DNA of 64,000 nt, taken from positions 54,341 through 118,340 of the forward strand of contig JAJECS010000029.1 of assembly GCA_022821905.1 (NCBI GenBank). Reading direction: 5' to 3'. This document shows, piece by piece, positions 45,510 to 54,245 of the stretch. The notes beneath the pieces were generated by a model. It was not told where the DNA came from. It was given only the letters and a program-made list of their open reading frames with translations, and did not search any database. Both the position numbers and the translations under genes were made by a program. Position 1 is the stretch's first letter; the number at the start of each line of letters is the position of its first letter. Source of the stretch: Chloroflexota bacterium. Lineage in GTDB: Bacteria > Chloroflexota > UBA11872.

Positions 45510-47060
45510 ATGCGGAAGCCAAGGTGGTGGCGCAGGAGCCTTATGGTCCTGGCAATCGTGGTCGGCGCCTTCATGGCGCTGCCCGTAGCGCACGCGCAGC
45601 AGGTCTTTGTGCCTGGCGCCGTGGTGGCGCTGGAGGGCACGCCGCATTTGTGGATTGCCGACGACCAGGGCGTCCTGCACTGGGGCGGCGACACCCGCGC
45701 CTTGTCCGGCAGACATATCAACTGGAACGCCCGCACCGAGGTCAGCTTGGCGGGATTGCGCGCGCTGCCGAAGGGCGACCCGTGGCTTTCCGCCGGTCTC
45801 TTGAAGCAGGGCGATCCGATCTACCTCGTCAAGTGGGAAACCGAATGGCCGCAGCCACGCCTGTTCCACATCCAGTCCATCCCCGACGTGGAAATCTTCG
45901 GCATCAACGAGACGAACTACGGGAGATTCGTGCTCGACGTGCCCACGTGGGAGGCGCGCTACGGCATTTCCGTGGCCAGTCTCCAGCGCGCAGAGTTGCC
46001 GGCGGCCGTGTCTTCCGTGGGCACGACGCCCGCGACCCCTGCGTCCGGAGCGTCGGACGCCTTGCGCTACCAGGAAATCAACGGCTACGACGGCGGGGGT
46101 GGAAACATCGAACTGCCGCAGGGCGAGGTCACGCTCAAGCTCCAGTTTGGCGGCTGGGCCCGCGGCCCTGTGACCGTGGTCTATGGGATCGCGGGTGACG
46201 CACAGGTCCACTTGCTCAACAACGCTCGCGTCTCCTACTTCGGCGAGATTGACATCTCCGTGCCGCGGGCCGGAATTTACACATTTAGGGTGGAGGCTCC
46301 CCGAGACTGGCGAATCTGGATTGGCCTTGAGCCCGGACTTCCATCCGTGCCGCTGCCGCTCGAAGGCTGTCAGACCGTTGTGCAGTGGCGCGAGACCAAC
46401 GAAGGCATCCACCAGGCGAGGTACAACTGTGGCGGTGCCCATTTGGATGGAACGTCGTATTCAGACATCAACACCGACAAGAAGTTCTGGGTGGTTTGGC
46501 GCCGCGACAACAGGTTCCTTGCCGTGACGTCGACGGGTTCCAGCTTCGCTGCCGCTGATTCAACGGTTCCATATCAAGTCATCAAGGGGTTCAACGGCGG
46601 CAGTGGCCAGCTAGATCTGCCTGCTGCCGAATTGACGATGATGATTGAGTACGGCAACTGGCAGCGGGCTCCACTTTCGGTGACCATACGAACACCCAGC
46701 GGCGAGGTAATCCGTCCGCTCGAAAACGCAAGGGTTCCGTATCTGTCGAGATTGACGATTACTGTTGCGCAGGCTGGGATTCACGGCGTTCAGGTCGACG
46801 CGCAGGGCGACTGGCGGCTTTGGGTCGGCGTTGAAGCCTCGTCGGCAGCCGAAATTCTCGAAGAAATCGACGTGCCGGCGAGCGACTGCCGCACGCAAGA
46901 CAAGTGGAAGCAGGTCGACGGCTTCTACCGGGCGGTGTTCAAGTGCCCGTCATTTGAACTGCGCGCCGCACACTATCCCGGCCTCAGCACCAGCAGCGGT
47001 TTCTGGGTGGTCTGGATGACAGGGCCTTTGCTGCACGACGTCACCTTCCACAAGACCTAA
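45510..47060 (+). CDS. Secreted protein with two copies of a ~160-residue beta domain
   Basis: 516 residues from ATG 45510, preceded by AAAAGGAG. The signal peptide MRKPRWWRRSLMVLAIVVGA ends near VAHAQQ. An N-terminal domain of about 140 residues (VVALEGTPHLWIADDQGVLHWGGDT, LFHIQSIPDVEIFGINETNY) has no family I recognise. Then two related units follow: RYQEINGYDGGGGNIELPQGEVTLKLQFGGW..RIWIGLEPG and YQVIKGFNGGSGQLDLPAAELTMMIEYGNW..RLWVGVEA. Each is followed by a W-x-x-x-x-G-x-x-x-A-x-x-C..FWVVW segment. The cysteines pair plausibly within each unit. The function is unknown; extracellular binding is likely. Confidence 0.75.
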   Translation: MRKPRWWRRSLMVLAIVVGAFMALPVAHAQQVFVPGAVVALEGTPHLWIADDQGVLHWGGDTRALSGRHINWNARTEVSLAGLRALPKGDPWLSAGLLKQGDPIYLVKWETEWPQPRLFHIQSIPDVEIFGINETNYGRFVLDVPTWEARYGISVASLQRAELPAAVSSVGTTPATPASGASDALRYQEINGYDGGGGNIELPQGEVTLKLQFGGWARGPVTVVYGIAGDAQVHLLNNARVSYFGEIDISVPRAGIYTFRVEAPRDWRIWIGLEPGLPSVPLPLEGCQTVVQWRETNEGIHQARYNCGGAHLDGTSYSDINTDKKFWVVWRRDNRFLAVTSTGSSFAAADSTVPYQVIKGFNGGSGQLDLPAAELTMMIEYGNWQRAPLSVTIRTPSGEVIRPLENARVPYLSRLTITVAQAGIHGVQVDAQGDWRLWVGVEASSAAEILEEIDVPASDCRTQDKWKQVDGFYRAVFKCPSFELRAAHYPGLSTSSGFWVVWMTGPLLHDVTFHKT

Positions 47061-47103
47061 ACAGCCGGCAACCGACGGCGAATGAGGGGAATCGGCCCTC
47101 GCG

Positions 47104-47129
47104 GGTCCCGCGCCTACGGGCGCGGGACC
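47104..47129. terminator. 11-bp perfect hairpin between convergent genes
   Basis: GGTCCCGCGCC and GGCGCGGGACC form a perfect stem around a TACG loop. It lies between the ends of two converging genes, so it may end transcription from both sides. There is no T-run, so this is structure-based only. Confidence 0.6.
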
Positions 47130-47139
47130 GCGCGGGCGG

Positions 47140-48477
47140 CTATCCGCCGTGGGCCCAGCGCTCCTCGCGCATCACACCGCGCTGGTACGCGAGGTATTCG
47201 TCGCGGGTCATGAGCGGTTCGAAGTCGTCCACGATGCGCCGCGCAGTGCGCGCGTCATTGCCCAGCAGATCCACAGCCATCCAAGCCAGCGCCTTGGCCG
47301 GCTCCACGTAGGCCATTTGCGAATCGACGATGTCCCAATCGGTGGCGTGATTGGTGCCGGTGGCGCCCGCCATGCTGGGATGCAAGGCTGGCATGATGTG
47401 CGACACGTCGCCCATGTCCGTCGATCCGGTGCGGTGGCCGAGCCGTTTGATCCCATCCTCGCCGTGAACCCCTCGCTGGTTGGCGAGAAATAGCTCGGCC
47501 ATGGCGCTGTTGTTCACCAGCGGCAGATAGCCGGGCAAGCTGCGGATTTCGACTTCGGCGTCTAGGGCCATCGCGCCCGCTCTGAGGGCGCGGTCGACCG
47601 TGGCCGAGGCCGCGTCGATGACGTCGGTCGTCTTGCCGCGGACATAGGTCTCCAGCCGCACGTCGGCGGGAATCACGTTCACCAGGTCGCCGCCGTGCGT
47701 GATGATCGGGTGCACGCGCACCGCGTCCTCGTCGCGAAACGTCTCGCGCAGCGCGTTGATCCCGGCCATGCCAAGTTGGGCGGCGTAAAGCGCGTTCACG
47801 CCCCGTTCCGGCGCGGCGCCGGCGTGCGACGCCACTCCGACATAGCGAATCTGCTTGACCACGCAGCCGTTATTCGAGGCCGTCACGGCAGCCATCCCGT
47901 TTGCGTCGGGCTGGGCGTGGGTGTGAATCATCATGGCGAGATCGACCTCGTCGAACTCGCCGCGAGCGATCAGCTCGGGCTTGCCGCCCAGGAATTCAAG
48001 CTCACCCGCCAGCTGTAGACCATACCGGTACTCAACTTCGACATACTCCTCCGCCGGCACGGCCATGAGCACGATCGTGCCGCTCAACTCACGCTGAACC
48101 CTCGGGTCGCTGAGCGCCGCGGCGGCGCCCATGAGCCCCGCGATCTGCGCGTTGTGCCCGCAGGCATGCGCCGCGTGCGTGGTCGGATCTTCTCGCGGGT
48201 GTCCGGGCACCGTCAGCGCGTCGAGCTCGCCGATGAGCGCCAGGGTGGGACCCGGACGCCCGGTTTCGATCCGCGCGGAGACGCCGGTGATCGCCAGGCC
48301 CGTGCGGTGGTCCAGCTCCAGTTCGGCGAATGTCTGCGCAACCAGCGCCGCAGTCTCGAACTCCTTGAAGCCCAACTCGGGCCGTCCCATGATGGTTTCG
48401 CCGATCGCGATGATCTCGTCCTGTCGGTCGTCGATCGCGTCCGCCACGCGTTGCTTCAGGTCTGCGATGGTGTTCAT
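47140..48477 (-). CDS. M20-family amidohydrolase, AbgB-like
   Basis: 445 residues from ATG 48477. The metallopeptidase M20 ligands are visible: HAACGHNAQIAG-type (THAAHACGHNAQ), AVPAEEYVEV and a later histidine in the GATGTNHATDWDI region. The dimerisation domain is in the middle (TASNNGCVVKQIRYVGVASHAGAAPERGVNALYAAQL). This group hydrolyses N-acyl amino acids, including p-aminobenzoyl-glutamate; the substrate is unknown. The long upstream in-frame ORF overlaps the MFS gene and is not used. Confidence 0.9.
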   Translation of the reverse strand: MNTIADLKQRVADAIDDRQDEIIAIGETIMGRPELGFKEFETAALVAQTFAELELDHRTGLAITGVSARIETGRPGPTLALIGELDALTVPGHPREDPTTHAAHACGHNAQIAGLMGAAAALSDPRVQRELSGTIVLMAVPAEEYVEVEYRYGLQLAGELEFLGGKPELIARGEFDEVDLAMMIHTHAQPDANGMAAVTASNNGCVVKQIRYVGVASHAGAAPERGVNALYAAQLGMAGINALRETFRDEDAVRVHPIITHGGDLVNVIPADVRLETYVRGKTTDVIDAASATVDRALRAGAMALDAEVEIRSLPGYLPLVNNSAMAELFLANQRGVHGEDGIKRLGHRTGSTDMGDVSHIMPALHPSMAGATGTNHATDWDIVDSQMAYVEPAKALAWMAVDLLGNDARTARRIVDDFEPLMTRDEYLAYQRGVMREERWAHGG

Positions 48478-48520
48478 GGCGCCTCCGGGGCCTGGCTGTT
48501 GGGCTGAGCAGCGGGCCGAT

Positions 48521-49891
48521 TCAGTGTGCCAGCCGAGAGTCCTCTGCGCTGGCCGCGGCGTCGCGCGGCAGCTCGTCGGCAGGCACGAAGCCATGCGCCA
48601 CGCGAGCCATGAGCACGCTGCCCACCGCGGCCAGTCCCAGCGCCGCGGCAAACGCCGCCACCGGCCCGCCGGCCACCAGAACGGCGGCCCCAATAAGCGG
48701 ACCGGCGATGCCCAGGATGCTGAGGATGAGCCAAAAGCTGGTCGCGAACGCATCCACATCTTCGGGGCGAGCCAGCGAGGCCAGCGACGTCTGCCAGCCC
48801 ACGTCCCCGGCTGCGAAATTCAGCCCGATGGCCGCGTACGCCGGCACCAGCAGCCAGAGGCTGTCCGCCCGGATGGCCAGGATGAAGAGTGCCGCGACCG
48901 CCAGCTTGAGCAGGGTGGACATCCAGACGACGAAGGGCCCGGAACGCCGGTCGCTCACGGCGCCCCAGAGGAGATACCCCGCCGCCCACGTGACGCCCTG
49001 GATCATCGCCAGCACGCCGATCACGGTGAACGAGGCGTCAAATGTGTCCACCAGCACCACCGCGATGGTTGGCTGGATGAGCAAGTCGCCGAACAGGGCA
49101 ACGTTCGAGCTCGCGGTATAGCTGCGAAACCGGCGGTTCGCCAGAGTCTGCCGAAACATGCGCCACGGGGGTGGGCGGACCGTCGGGGCGCGGGGCCGTG
49201 CTCGGATTCCAAACAGCGCCAGGGCCCCCAGCGCGCCGGCAACGGCGCCGCCGGCGAATACGGGGCCGTAGCCCACGGCGTCCATCAGCCCCCCGGCGAG
49301 CGGCGACACCAGCAGCACCACCACCGCCATGGCGGCCTGCGCCGCGCCGATGAGCCTGCCCCGCGCGCGCCGGGGAAATGCCGACTGCGTCACGCCCACG
49401 TAGATCGGGACGCCCATCATGGCGATGAGCGACCACACCAGGAGCATGACCAGGAACGGTCCCGCCTCCTCGATGAACAGCGCGGCGACCAACACCAGGC
49501 GTCCGACGGTCCAGAGCGCGGCGACCGCTCGTTCGGGCCGGATCCCTCGGAGGAGATAGGGACCGGCGATGGCCACGATCCCGCCGATGAATTGCACCGC
49601 AACGGTCAGCGCCACGGTGACTTCGTCGCCGCCGATCCGGCGCACGACGACCGCCATGTAGCTCCCGACGCTGCCGACGAAGACTCCCGCCAGGATCCAG
49701 TGAATGAGGGTGGCGCGAAAGTTGCGCCGCACGTCCGGGGCCAGCCCGGCGTTCAACTCGGCGATGCCCGGCAGGCGCAGCGGCGCGCGCCCAACTCTGG
49801 CGGCAACACGACCCAAGGGCGCCGACGGCGCGCGACGTGCTTTCACCCGGCCCCGCACGAGGCATCGCCCGCACGATGCGGACCATGGCAT
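48521..49891 (-). CDS. Major facilitator superfamily transporter
   Basis: 456 residues, or 441 if GTG 49846 (VKARRAPSAPLG) is the true start. About twelve hydrophobic segments span the protein. GAVSDRRSGPFVVW and RARGRLIGAAQAAMAVVV hold the loop 2-3-type basic motifs. The central loop is basic (RARPRAPTVRPPPWRMFRQTLANRRF). The substrate is unknown. Leftward transcription continues into the M20 hydrolase gene, so a shared task (uptake of an acylated compound) is possible. Confidence 0.85.
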   Translation of the reverse strand: MPWSASCGRCLVRGRVKARRAPSAPLGRVAARVGRAPLRLPGIAELNAGLAPDVRRNFRATLIHWILAGVFVGSVGSYMAVVVRRIGGDEVTVALTVAVQFIGGIVAIAGPYLLRGIRPERAVAALWTVGRLVLVAALFIEEAGPFLVMLLVWSLIAMMGVPIYVGVTQSAFPRRARGRLIGAAQAAMAVVVLLVSPLAGGLMDAVGYGPVFAGGAVAGALGALALFGIRARPRAPTVRPPPWRMFRQTLANRRFRSYTASSNVALFGDLLIQPTIAVVLVDTFDASFTVIGVLAMIQGVTWAAGYLLWGAVSDRRSGPFVVWMSTLLKLAVAALFILAIRADSLWLLVPAYAAIGLNFAAGDVGWQTSLASLARPEDVDAFATSFWLILSILGIAGPLIGAAVLVAGGPVAAFAAALGLAAVGSVLMARVAHGFVPADELPRDAAASAEDSRLAH

Positions 49892-49941
49892 CGTACTCGC
49901 TCGCGGGAATCCCGAGCGGCTACGTCGAGGCTATGGGCGGC

Positions 49942-50367
49942 TCACCCGCCGACGCGCCAGTTGAACTCGTCCGTGCGGGTTCCGTCCGAAAAAACGAGAC
50001 GAAATCTCCACACGTGGTCGAGCAGCACCCCGCCAATGGCTTCCACGACCTTTTCGAAGTCCTGACTCACATCCGCCGGTGTAGCGTCGCCCGCCTCGAA
50101 GGCGATCATCGTCATCCCGTCCGGCGCTACGCTGGGCAGGTCCACCTCGACTTCGAGCACGCCGGTGCGAACCGCGAATTGTCGGATGCGCCACGACCAG
50201 AAATGCTGCTTGATCGCCACAATGAAGGGCATCGCCGCGGTGTCATACCGTTCCGGGTCCCAGGCAATGGGCGTGCCGTTATATGCGCCGGGACAATCTT
50301 CGACGTTCCAAGGGGGGCCAGGCTCCATGGTGGTCATGAGGGCGGCGACCTGGGCGAAACGCGACAT
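49942..50367 (-). CDS. Uncharacterised small protein
   Basis: 141 residues from ATG 50367. No family is recognised. The first half (MSRFAQVAALMTTMEPGPPWNVEDCPGAYNGTPI) has a single Cys. Later parts are beta-type and acidic (VEVDLPSVAPDGMTMIAFEAGDA, LDHVWRFRLVFSDGTRTDEFNWRVGG). The protein looks soluble and folded. It is divergent from the PHP gene with only 15 bases between starts. Confidence 0.55.
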   Translation of the reverse strand: MSRFAQVAALMTTMEPGPPWNVEDCPGAYNGTPIAWDPERYDTAAMPFIVAIKQHFWSWRIRQFAVRTGVLEVEVDLPSVAPDGMTMIAFEAGDATPADVSQDFEKVVEAIGGVLLDHVWRFRLVFSDGTRTDEFNWRVGG

Positions 50368-50382
50368 GCGGATCGTACGTTA

Positions 50383-51189
50383 GTGGCGCGAGACTCTCTG
50401 CCCGTCGATCCGCGGCCTGTCTTCCCGCGTGACGCGCCTCCTCCCCCCGCCCGGGGCTGGGGTATCGCCGAGCTGCACGCCCACACGTCGGCCAGCGACG
50501 GTGTGCCGTCCCCGGGCGCCCTGGTCCAACGGGCCGACGAGCTTGGCTTGGACGTGCTGGCGGTCACCGATCACGACACGATCGACGGCGCACGGCGAGC
50601 CCGCGACATCGCGGCGGCCACCAACGCGCGGGTCGAGATCATCGTGGGCATGGAGGTCACCTCCCGGCGGCAGGACCATGTCGTTGGGCTGTTTCTTGAG
50701 CATCCGGTCCCGATATTCCGCCCGCTGGTCGAGACCGTCGAGGCCATTCAGGCGCAGGGCGGGTTGGCCATCGTGGCGCACCCGTTTCTGGGCGTGCCCA
50801 CGTCCATCTCCGCCACGAGACTCCTACGCGCGCTGGCGCACGTCCGATTCGACGGGATCGAGACCGAAAACCAGTACTTTCGGGAGCGCACTCGGGCCGA
50901 AGCGCGCCGGTTTCAGGAAATGCACGCCGAGCGGGTGGGCGCGGCCCTGGGCGCTACCGATGCCCACTTCGGAGATCTCGGCCGGGCACTAACCCTGTTT
51001 CCCGGCCGCACGGCCGCCGAGCTTCGTGCGGCAATCGCCGAACGCACCGCGCTGCCGGCGCGCGGCGGCTTGGAGCATCCGCGCCCGGCGCTGGCCGACC
51101 ACGCGCGCAACCAGTTTCGAAGTCTGGTCAAGTTGCCGGTCATGCGCGCCCGCACCCTATGGCGCCAGCGCCGCGGAACCGGCCCTTAG
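50383..51189 (+). CDS. PHP-domain phosphoesterase
   Basis: 268 residues from GTG 50383; upstream in-frame sequence belongs to the divergent gene. WGIAELHAHTSASDGVPSPGALV, VLAVTDHDTIDGA, IIVGMEVTSRR, AIVAHPFLG and LGATDAHFGDLG supply the metal-binding His and Asp residues of a PHP domain (YciV/RNase AM-like). It probably hydrolyses a nucleotide 3',5'-bisphosphate or RNA end. The 3' end overlaps the next MFS gene by 31 bases. Confidence 0.88.
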   Translation: MARDSLPVDPRPVFPRDAPPPPARGWGIAELHAHTSASDGVPSPGALVQRADELGLDVLAVTDHDTIDGARRARDIAAATNARVEIIVGMEVTSRRQDHVVGLFLEHPVPIFRPLVETVEAIQAQGGLAIVAHPFLGVPTSISATRLLRALAHVRFDGIETENQYFRERTRAEARRFQEMHAERVGAALGATDAHFGDLGRALTLFPGRTAAELRAAIAERTALPARGGLEHPRPALADHARNQFRSLVKLPVMRARTLWRQRRGTGP

Positions 51190-52460
51190 CCTCACCGCCG
51201 CCGCCCCGGCGGCTGGCGGCGCACGTCCGGCGTACCGCGCGCGCCTTGGGCGCGGACGGCGCGGTCTATGCGCGGGAGATGCGCCGCTTCTCACGCAACG
51301 CGCGCCTCCTGCTGCTGAGCACGCTGCTTGGGGCATTCAGCGCCGGCGTCTTCCGCGTGGCCTACAACCTCTATGTGCTGGAGCTGGGCTTCACCGCCGC
51401 CGATGCCGGTCGTCTGGTCACCAGCGCCAGCCTGGCCGCCGGGCTAGCGGCGATTCCGGCCGGACTGCTGGCGCTTCGGGTGGGCGCGAAGCCGGTGATC
51501 CTCGGTGGCGCCGTGCTCCTTGGCGTCGGGACCGCGCTACAGGTGACGCCATTCGGCTACGGCTACCTGGTGGCCGGTGCGGCGCTCGGAGGTTTGGGCG
51601 GCGCGCTGTGGAACGTCGTCATCGCCCCGCTCTACGCGGGCAGCGCCGACGACGAGGGTCGAAGCTATCTGTTCACCGTGGCGGCGATCGTGTTCCTCGG
51701 CATGAGCTTTGCCGGGAATGCCGTGGGCGGATGGGCGCCGCGCGCGCTGGCGGACGCGACGGGCTGGCCGGTGTGGCTCGGGTTCTTTGCCGTGCTCAGC
51801 GGGGCCGCGCTCTACGGCGGGCTGGGGTTCTTTCCGCTGTTGGCGCTGCGCGCGCCCGCGGCCCGGATCGATCGATCGGCGTTCGGCGCCCTGCGCGGCC
51901 AGGTCAACGCGATCGCGCGCCTCCTCATCGTGCACGTCGTCATCGCCGTCGGGGCCGGCCTCACCATTCCGTTCCTCAATGTGTATTTCACCCGCCAGCT
52001 CGGTTTGACCGAGGCCCAATTCGGGCTGCTCGCCGGCGCCGGGCTGGTGGTGCGGCTCGGCGCGTCGGTGTTCGGCCCGATCGCGTCGCGGCGCCTGGGC
52101 AAGGTCACGGCCATCGTGATCGCCCAGTCGGCCTCGATTCCGCTGCTGCTGGCCATGGGCCTGCTGCCGTGGCCGCTGGGAAGCTCCCTGGCGTTTCTTG
52201 CCCGCGGCGCGCTCATGAACATGACGGCCCCAGTGCGCGGCGCCCTCTACATGGAGCGGGTCACCGAGGCCGCGCGTCCGGCCACCAACGCCTGCTTGCT
52301 GCTGGCGTGGAACCTGGCCTGGGCCGGCGCGGCCGCCATCGGCGGCGTGTTGGCCGAGCAGCGGGCGCTGGCGGTCGCCGTCATGGTCACTGCCGCCTGC
52401 TACGCGCTGGCCAACGGGTTGATGTGGCTGCTATGGCGACGTCGACCCACGGCGGCCTGA
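51159..52460 (+). CDS. Major facilitator superfamily transporter
   Basis: 433 residues with about twelve membrane helices. The charged N-terminus (residues 1-45) may partly overlap a mis-set start. SAGVFRVAYNLYVLELGFTAADAGRLVTSASLAAGLAAIPAGLL and a cytoplasmic loop with GSADDEGRSYLFT follow; a second half is marked by NVYFTRQLGLTEAQFGLLAGAG and RRLGKVTAIV. The group is related to efflux or unknown-substrate carriers. It is co-transcribed with the PHP gene. Confidence 0.84.
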   Translation: MAPAPRNRPLASPPPPRRLAAHVRRTARALGADGAVYAREMRRFSRNARLLLLSTLLGAFSAGVFRVAYNLYVLELGFTAADAGRLVTSASLAAGLAAIPAGLLALRVGAKPVILGGAVLLGVGTALQVTPFGYGYLVAGAALGGLGGALWNVVIAPLYAGSADDEGRSYLFTVAAIVFLGMSFAGNAVGGWAPRALADATGWPVWLGFFAVLSGAALYGGLGFFPLLALRAPAARIDRSAFGALRGQVNAIARLLIVHVVIAVGAGLTIPFLNVYFTRQLGLTEAQFGLLAGAGLVVRLGASVFGPIASRRLGKVTAIVIAQSASIPLLLAMGLLPWPLGSSLAFLARGALMNMTAPVRGALYMERVTEAARPATNACLLLAWNLAWAGAAAIGGVLAEQRALAVAVMVTAACYALANGLMWLLWRRRPTAA

Positions 52461-52491
52461 GTCTCCGCGAGTCGACGGCGCTCGCTCGCTT

Positions 52492-54159
52492 CTACTGGCC
52501 GAGCCGCGCCTCTTCTTCGTCGATCAGCGACTCGTCGAGCTTTCGGAACAGGGGCGAGGGCTCGGGCAGGGCCGTGCCGGGGGCGACCGGCGTGCGCGTC
52601 CATCCCGCCGCCTCGATCTCGCCCTCGCAGCCGGCGAGCGCCCGCGCGCGCGGCGAGGTGAAGGGCAGGAACGGCTGGAGCAGCGAGGCCAGCCCGGCGA
52701 TCGCCTGAATCGCCGTCGAGAGCGTCTCCGCCGCCGACTCGCGGTCCTCGCGCACGGCCGCCCAGGGCGCGCGCTCATCGAGGTAGCGGTTTGCCTCCTG
52801 CGCGACGGTCATGGCCGTTTCCAGCGCCGCCCGCAGGCGCAGCCCGTCGATGTGTGAGCCAACGTCGTCGAAGGCCTCGTCGACGCGCGCCAGCAGCGCC
52901 GCCGACGCCGCAGACGGCGGTCCCCCGGTTTCGGGGACCCGGGCGTCGAAGTGGCGCCGGGTCAGGGTGAGCACGCGATGCACCAGGTTGCCCCAGCGCG
53001 CGACCAACTCGTCGTTGTTGCGTCGCACGTACTCGGCCCACGAGAAGTCGGTGTCGGAGGTCTCCGGCATCATCGCGGTCAGCCCGTAGCGCAGCGGGTC
53101 GGGGTCGTGGCGATCGAGGTAGTCCGGCATCCAGATCGCCCAGTTGCGCGACGACGAGGCCTTCGAGCCGGAGATGGTGACGTACTGGTTGGCGGGCACG
53201 TCGTAGGGCAGGTTGAGGCCGCCGTAGCCCAGCAGCATCGCGGGCCAGATCGTGGTGTGGAAGGGGACGTTGTCCTTGCCCTGAAAGTAGACGATGCGAG
53301 CCTCCGGATCCTTCCACCACGCTTCCCAGGCGTCGGGCTGCCCGGAGTGTTGCGCCCACTCTTTGGTCGCCGAGAGGTAGCCGATCACGGCCTCGAACCA
53401 AACGTAGATGCGCTTCTCGTCCCAGCCGTCGAGAGGTACGCGCACGCCCCACGCGATGTCGCGCGTGATGGCACGGTCGTGCAGTCCCTCGCGCAGCAGG
53501 CCAAGCGTGAAGTTCCGCACCGCCGGCCGCCAGTGCGTCTGCGGTTCGACCCACTGGAGCAGCTGGTCGTTGAAGTCGCTGAGCTTGAGGAAGCAGTGGT
53601 TCGTCCGCCGCGGCTCCGGCGTCGCATCGGAGAAGCGCGAGCGCGGTGCGATCAGCTCCAGCGCGTCCATCGTGCGCCCGCACTCGTCGCACTGGTCCCC
53701 GCGGGCGCCGTCGTAGCCGCAGTAGGGACACTCACCCTCGACATAGCGATCGGGCAGGAAGCGCTCCGCCTCCGGGTCGAACAGCATCGTCATCTCGGCC
53801 TCGTAGATGTGGCCCTTCTCGTAGAGCCGCAGGAACAGGTCCTGCGTGACCTCAGCGTGGTTCGCCGTGCCGGTCGAGGTGAAAAGATCGAACGCAATGC
53901 CGAAGCGCTCGAAGGTGTCCAGGAAAGAGGGGTGGACGCGCTCGATCACCGCTTCGGGGGTGACGCCCTCCTCCTCGGCCCGAATCGTGACGGGCGTGCC
54001 GTGCACGTCGGACCCGGAGACCATGAGCGTCCGGTCGCCGCGCATGCGGTGATACCGGCAAAAGATATCCGCAGGCAGATAAGCGCCGGCGATTTGGCCC
54101 GCGTGGAGCGCGCTGTTCGCGTAGGGCCACGCGACGGCGGCAAGGACCGTCTCAGGCAT
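52492..54159 (-). CDS. metG: Methionyl-tRNA synthetase
   Basis: 555 residues. AVAWPYANSALHAGQIAGAYLPADIFCRYHRMRGDRTLMVSGSDVHGTP is the catalytic core with HAGQ in place of the usual HxGH. The zinc knuckle is CPYCGYDGARGDQCDECG. FVWFEAVIGYLSAT-type (YVWFEAVIGYLSAT), YFQGKDNVPFHT and SGSKASSSRNWAIW follow; the last is a KMSKS variant (K-A-S-S-S). The anticodon-binding helical domain is C-terminal and the EMAP-like tail is absent. Despite the altered signatures all other class I blocks are intact, so it should be active. Confidence 0.93.
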   Translation of the reverse strand: MPETVLAAVAWPYANSALHAGQIAGAYLPADIFCRYHRMRGDRTLMVSGSDVHGTPVTIRAEEEGVTPEAVIERVHPSFLDTFERFGIAFDLFTSTGTANHAEVTQDLFLRLYEKGHIYEAEMTMLFDPEAERFLPDRYVEGECPYCGYDGARGDQCDECGRTMDALELIAPRSRFSDATPEPRRTNHCFLKLSDFNDQLLQWVEPQTHWRPAVRNFTLGLLREGLHDRAITRDIAWGVRVPLDGWDEKRIYVWFEAVIGYLSATKEWAQHSGQPDAWEAWWKDPEARIVYFQGKDNVPFHTTIWPAMLLGYGGLNLPYDVPANQYVTISGSKASSSRNWAIWMPDYLDRHDPDPLRYGLTAMMPETSDTDFSWAEYVRRNNDELVARWGNLVHRVLTLTRRHFDARVPETGGPPSAASAALLARVDEAFDDVGSHIDGLRLRAALETAMTVAQEANRYLDERAPWAAVREDRESAAETLSTAIQAIAGLASLLQPFLPFTSPRARALAGCEGEIEAAGWTRTPVAPGTALPEPSPLFRKLDESLIDEEEARLGQ

Positions 54160-54245
54160 CGAGGAATCCTAGCACCGGCATCCCGCAGGGCTGACGGCCG
54201 CGGACATGGGCGCCGGCCGACGGCGCGCGCCCTGGCGCGCGGCCT

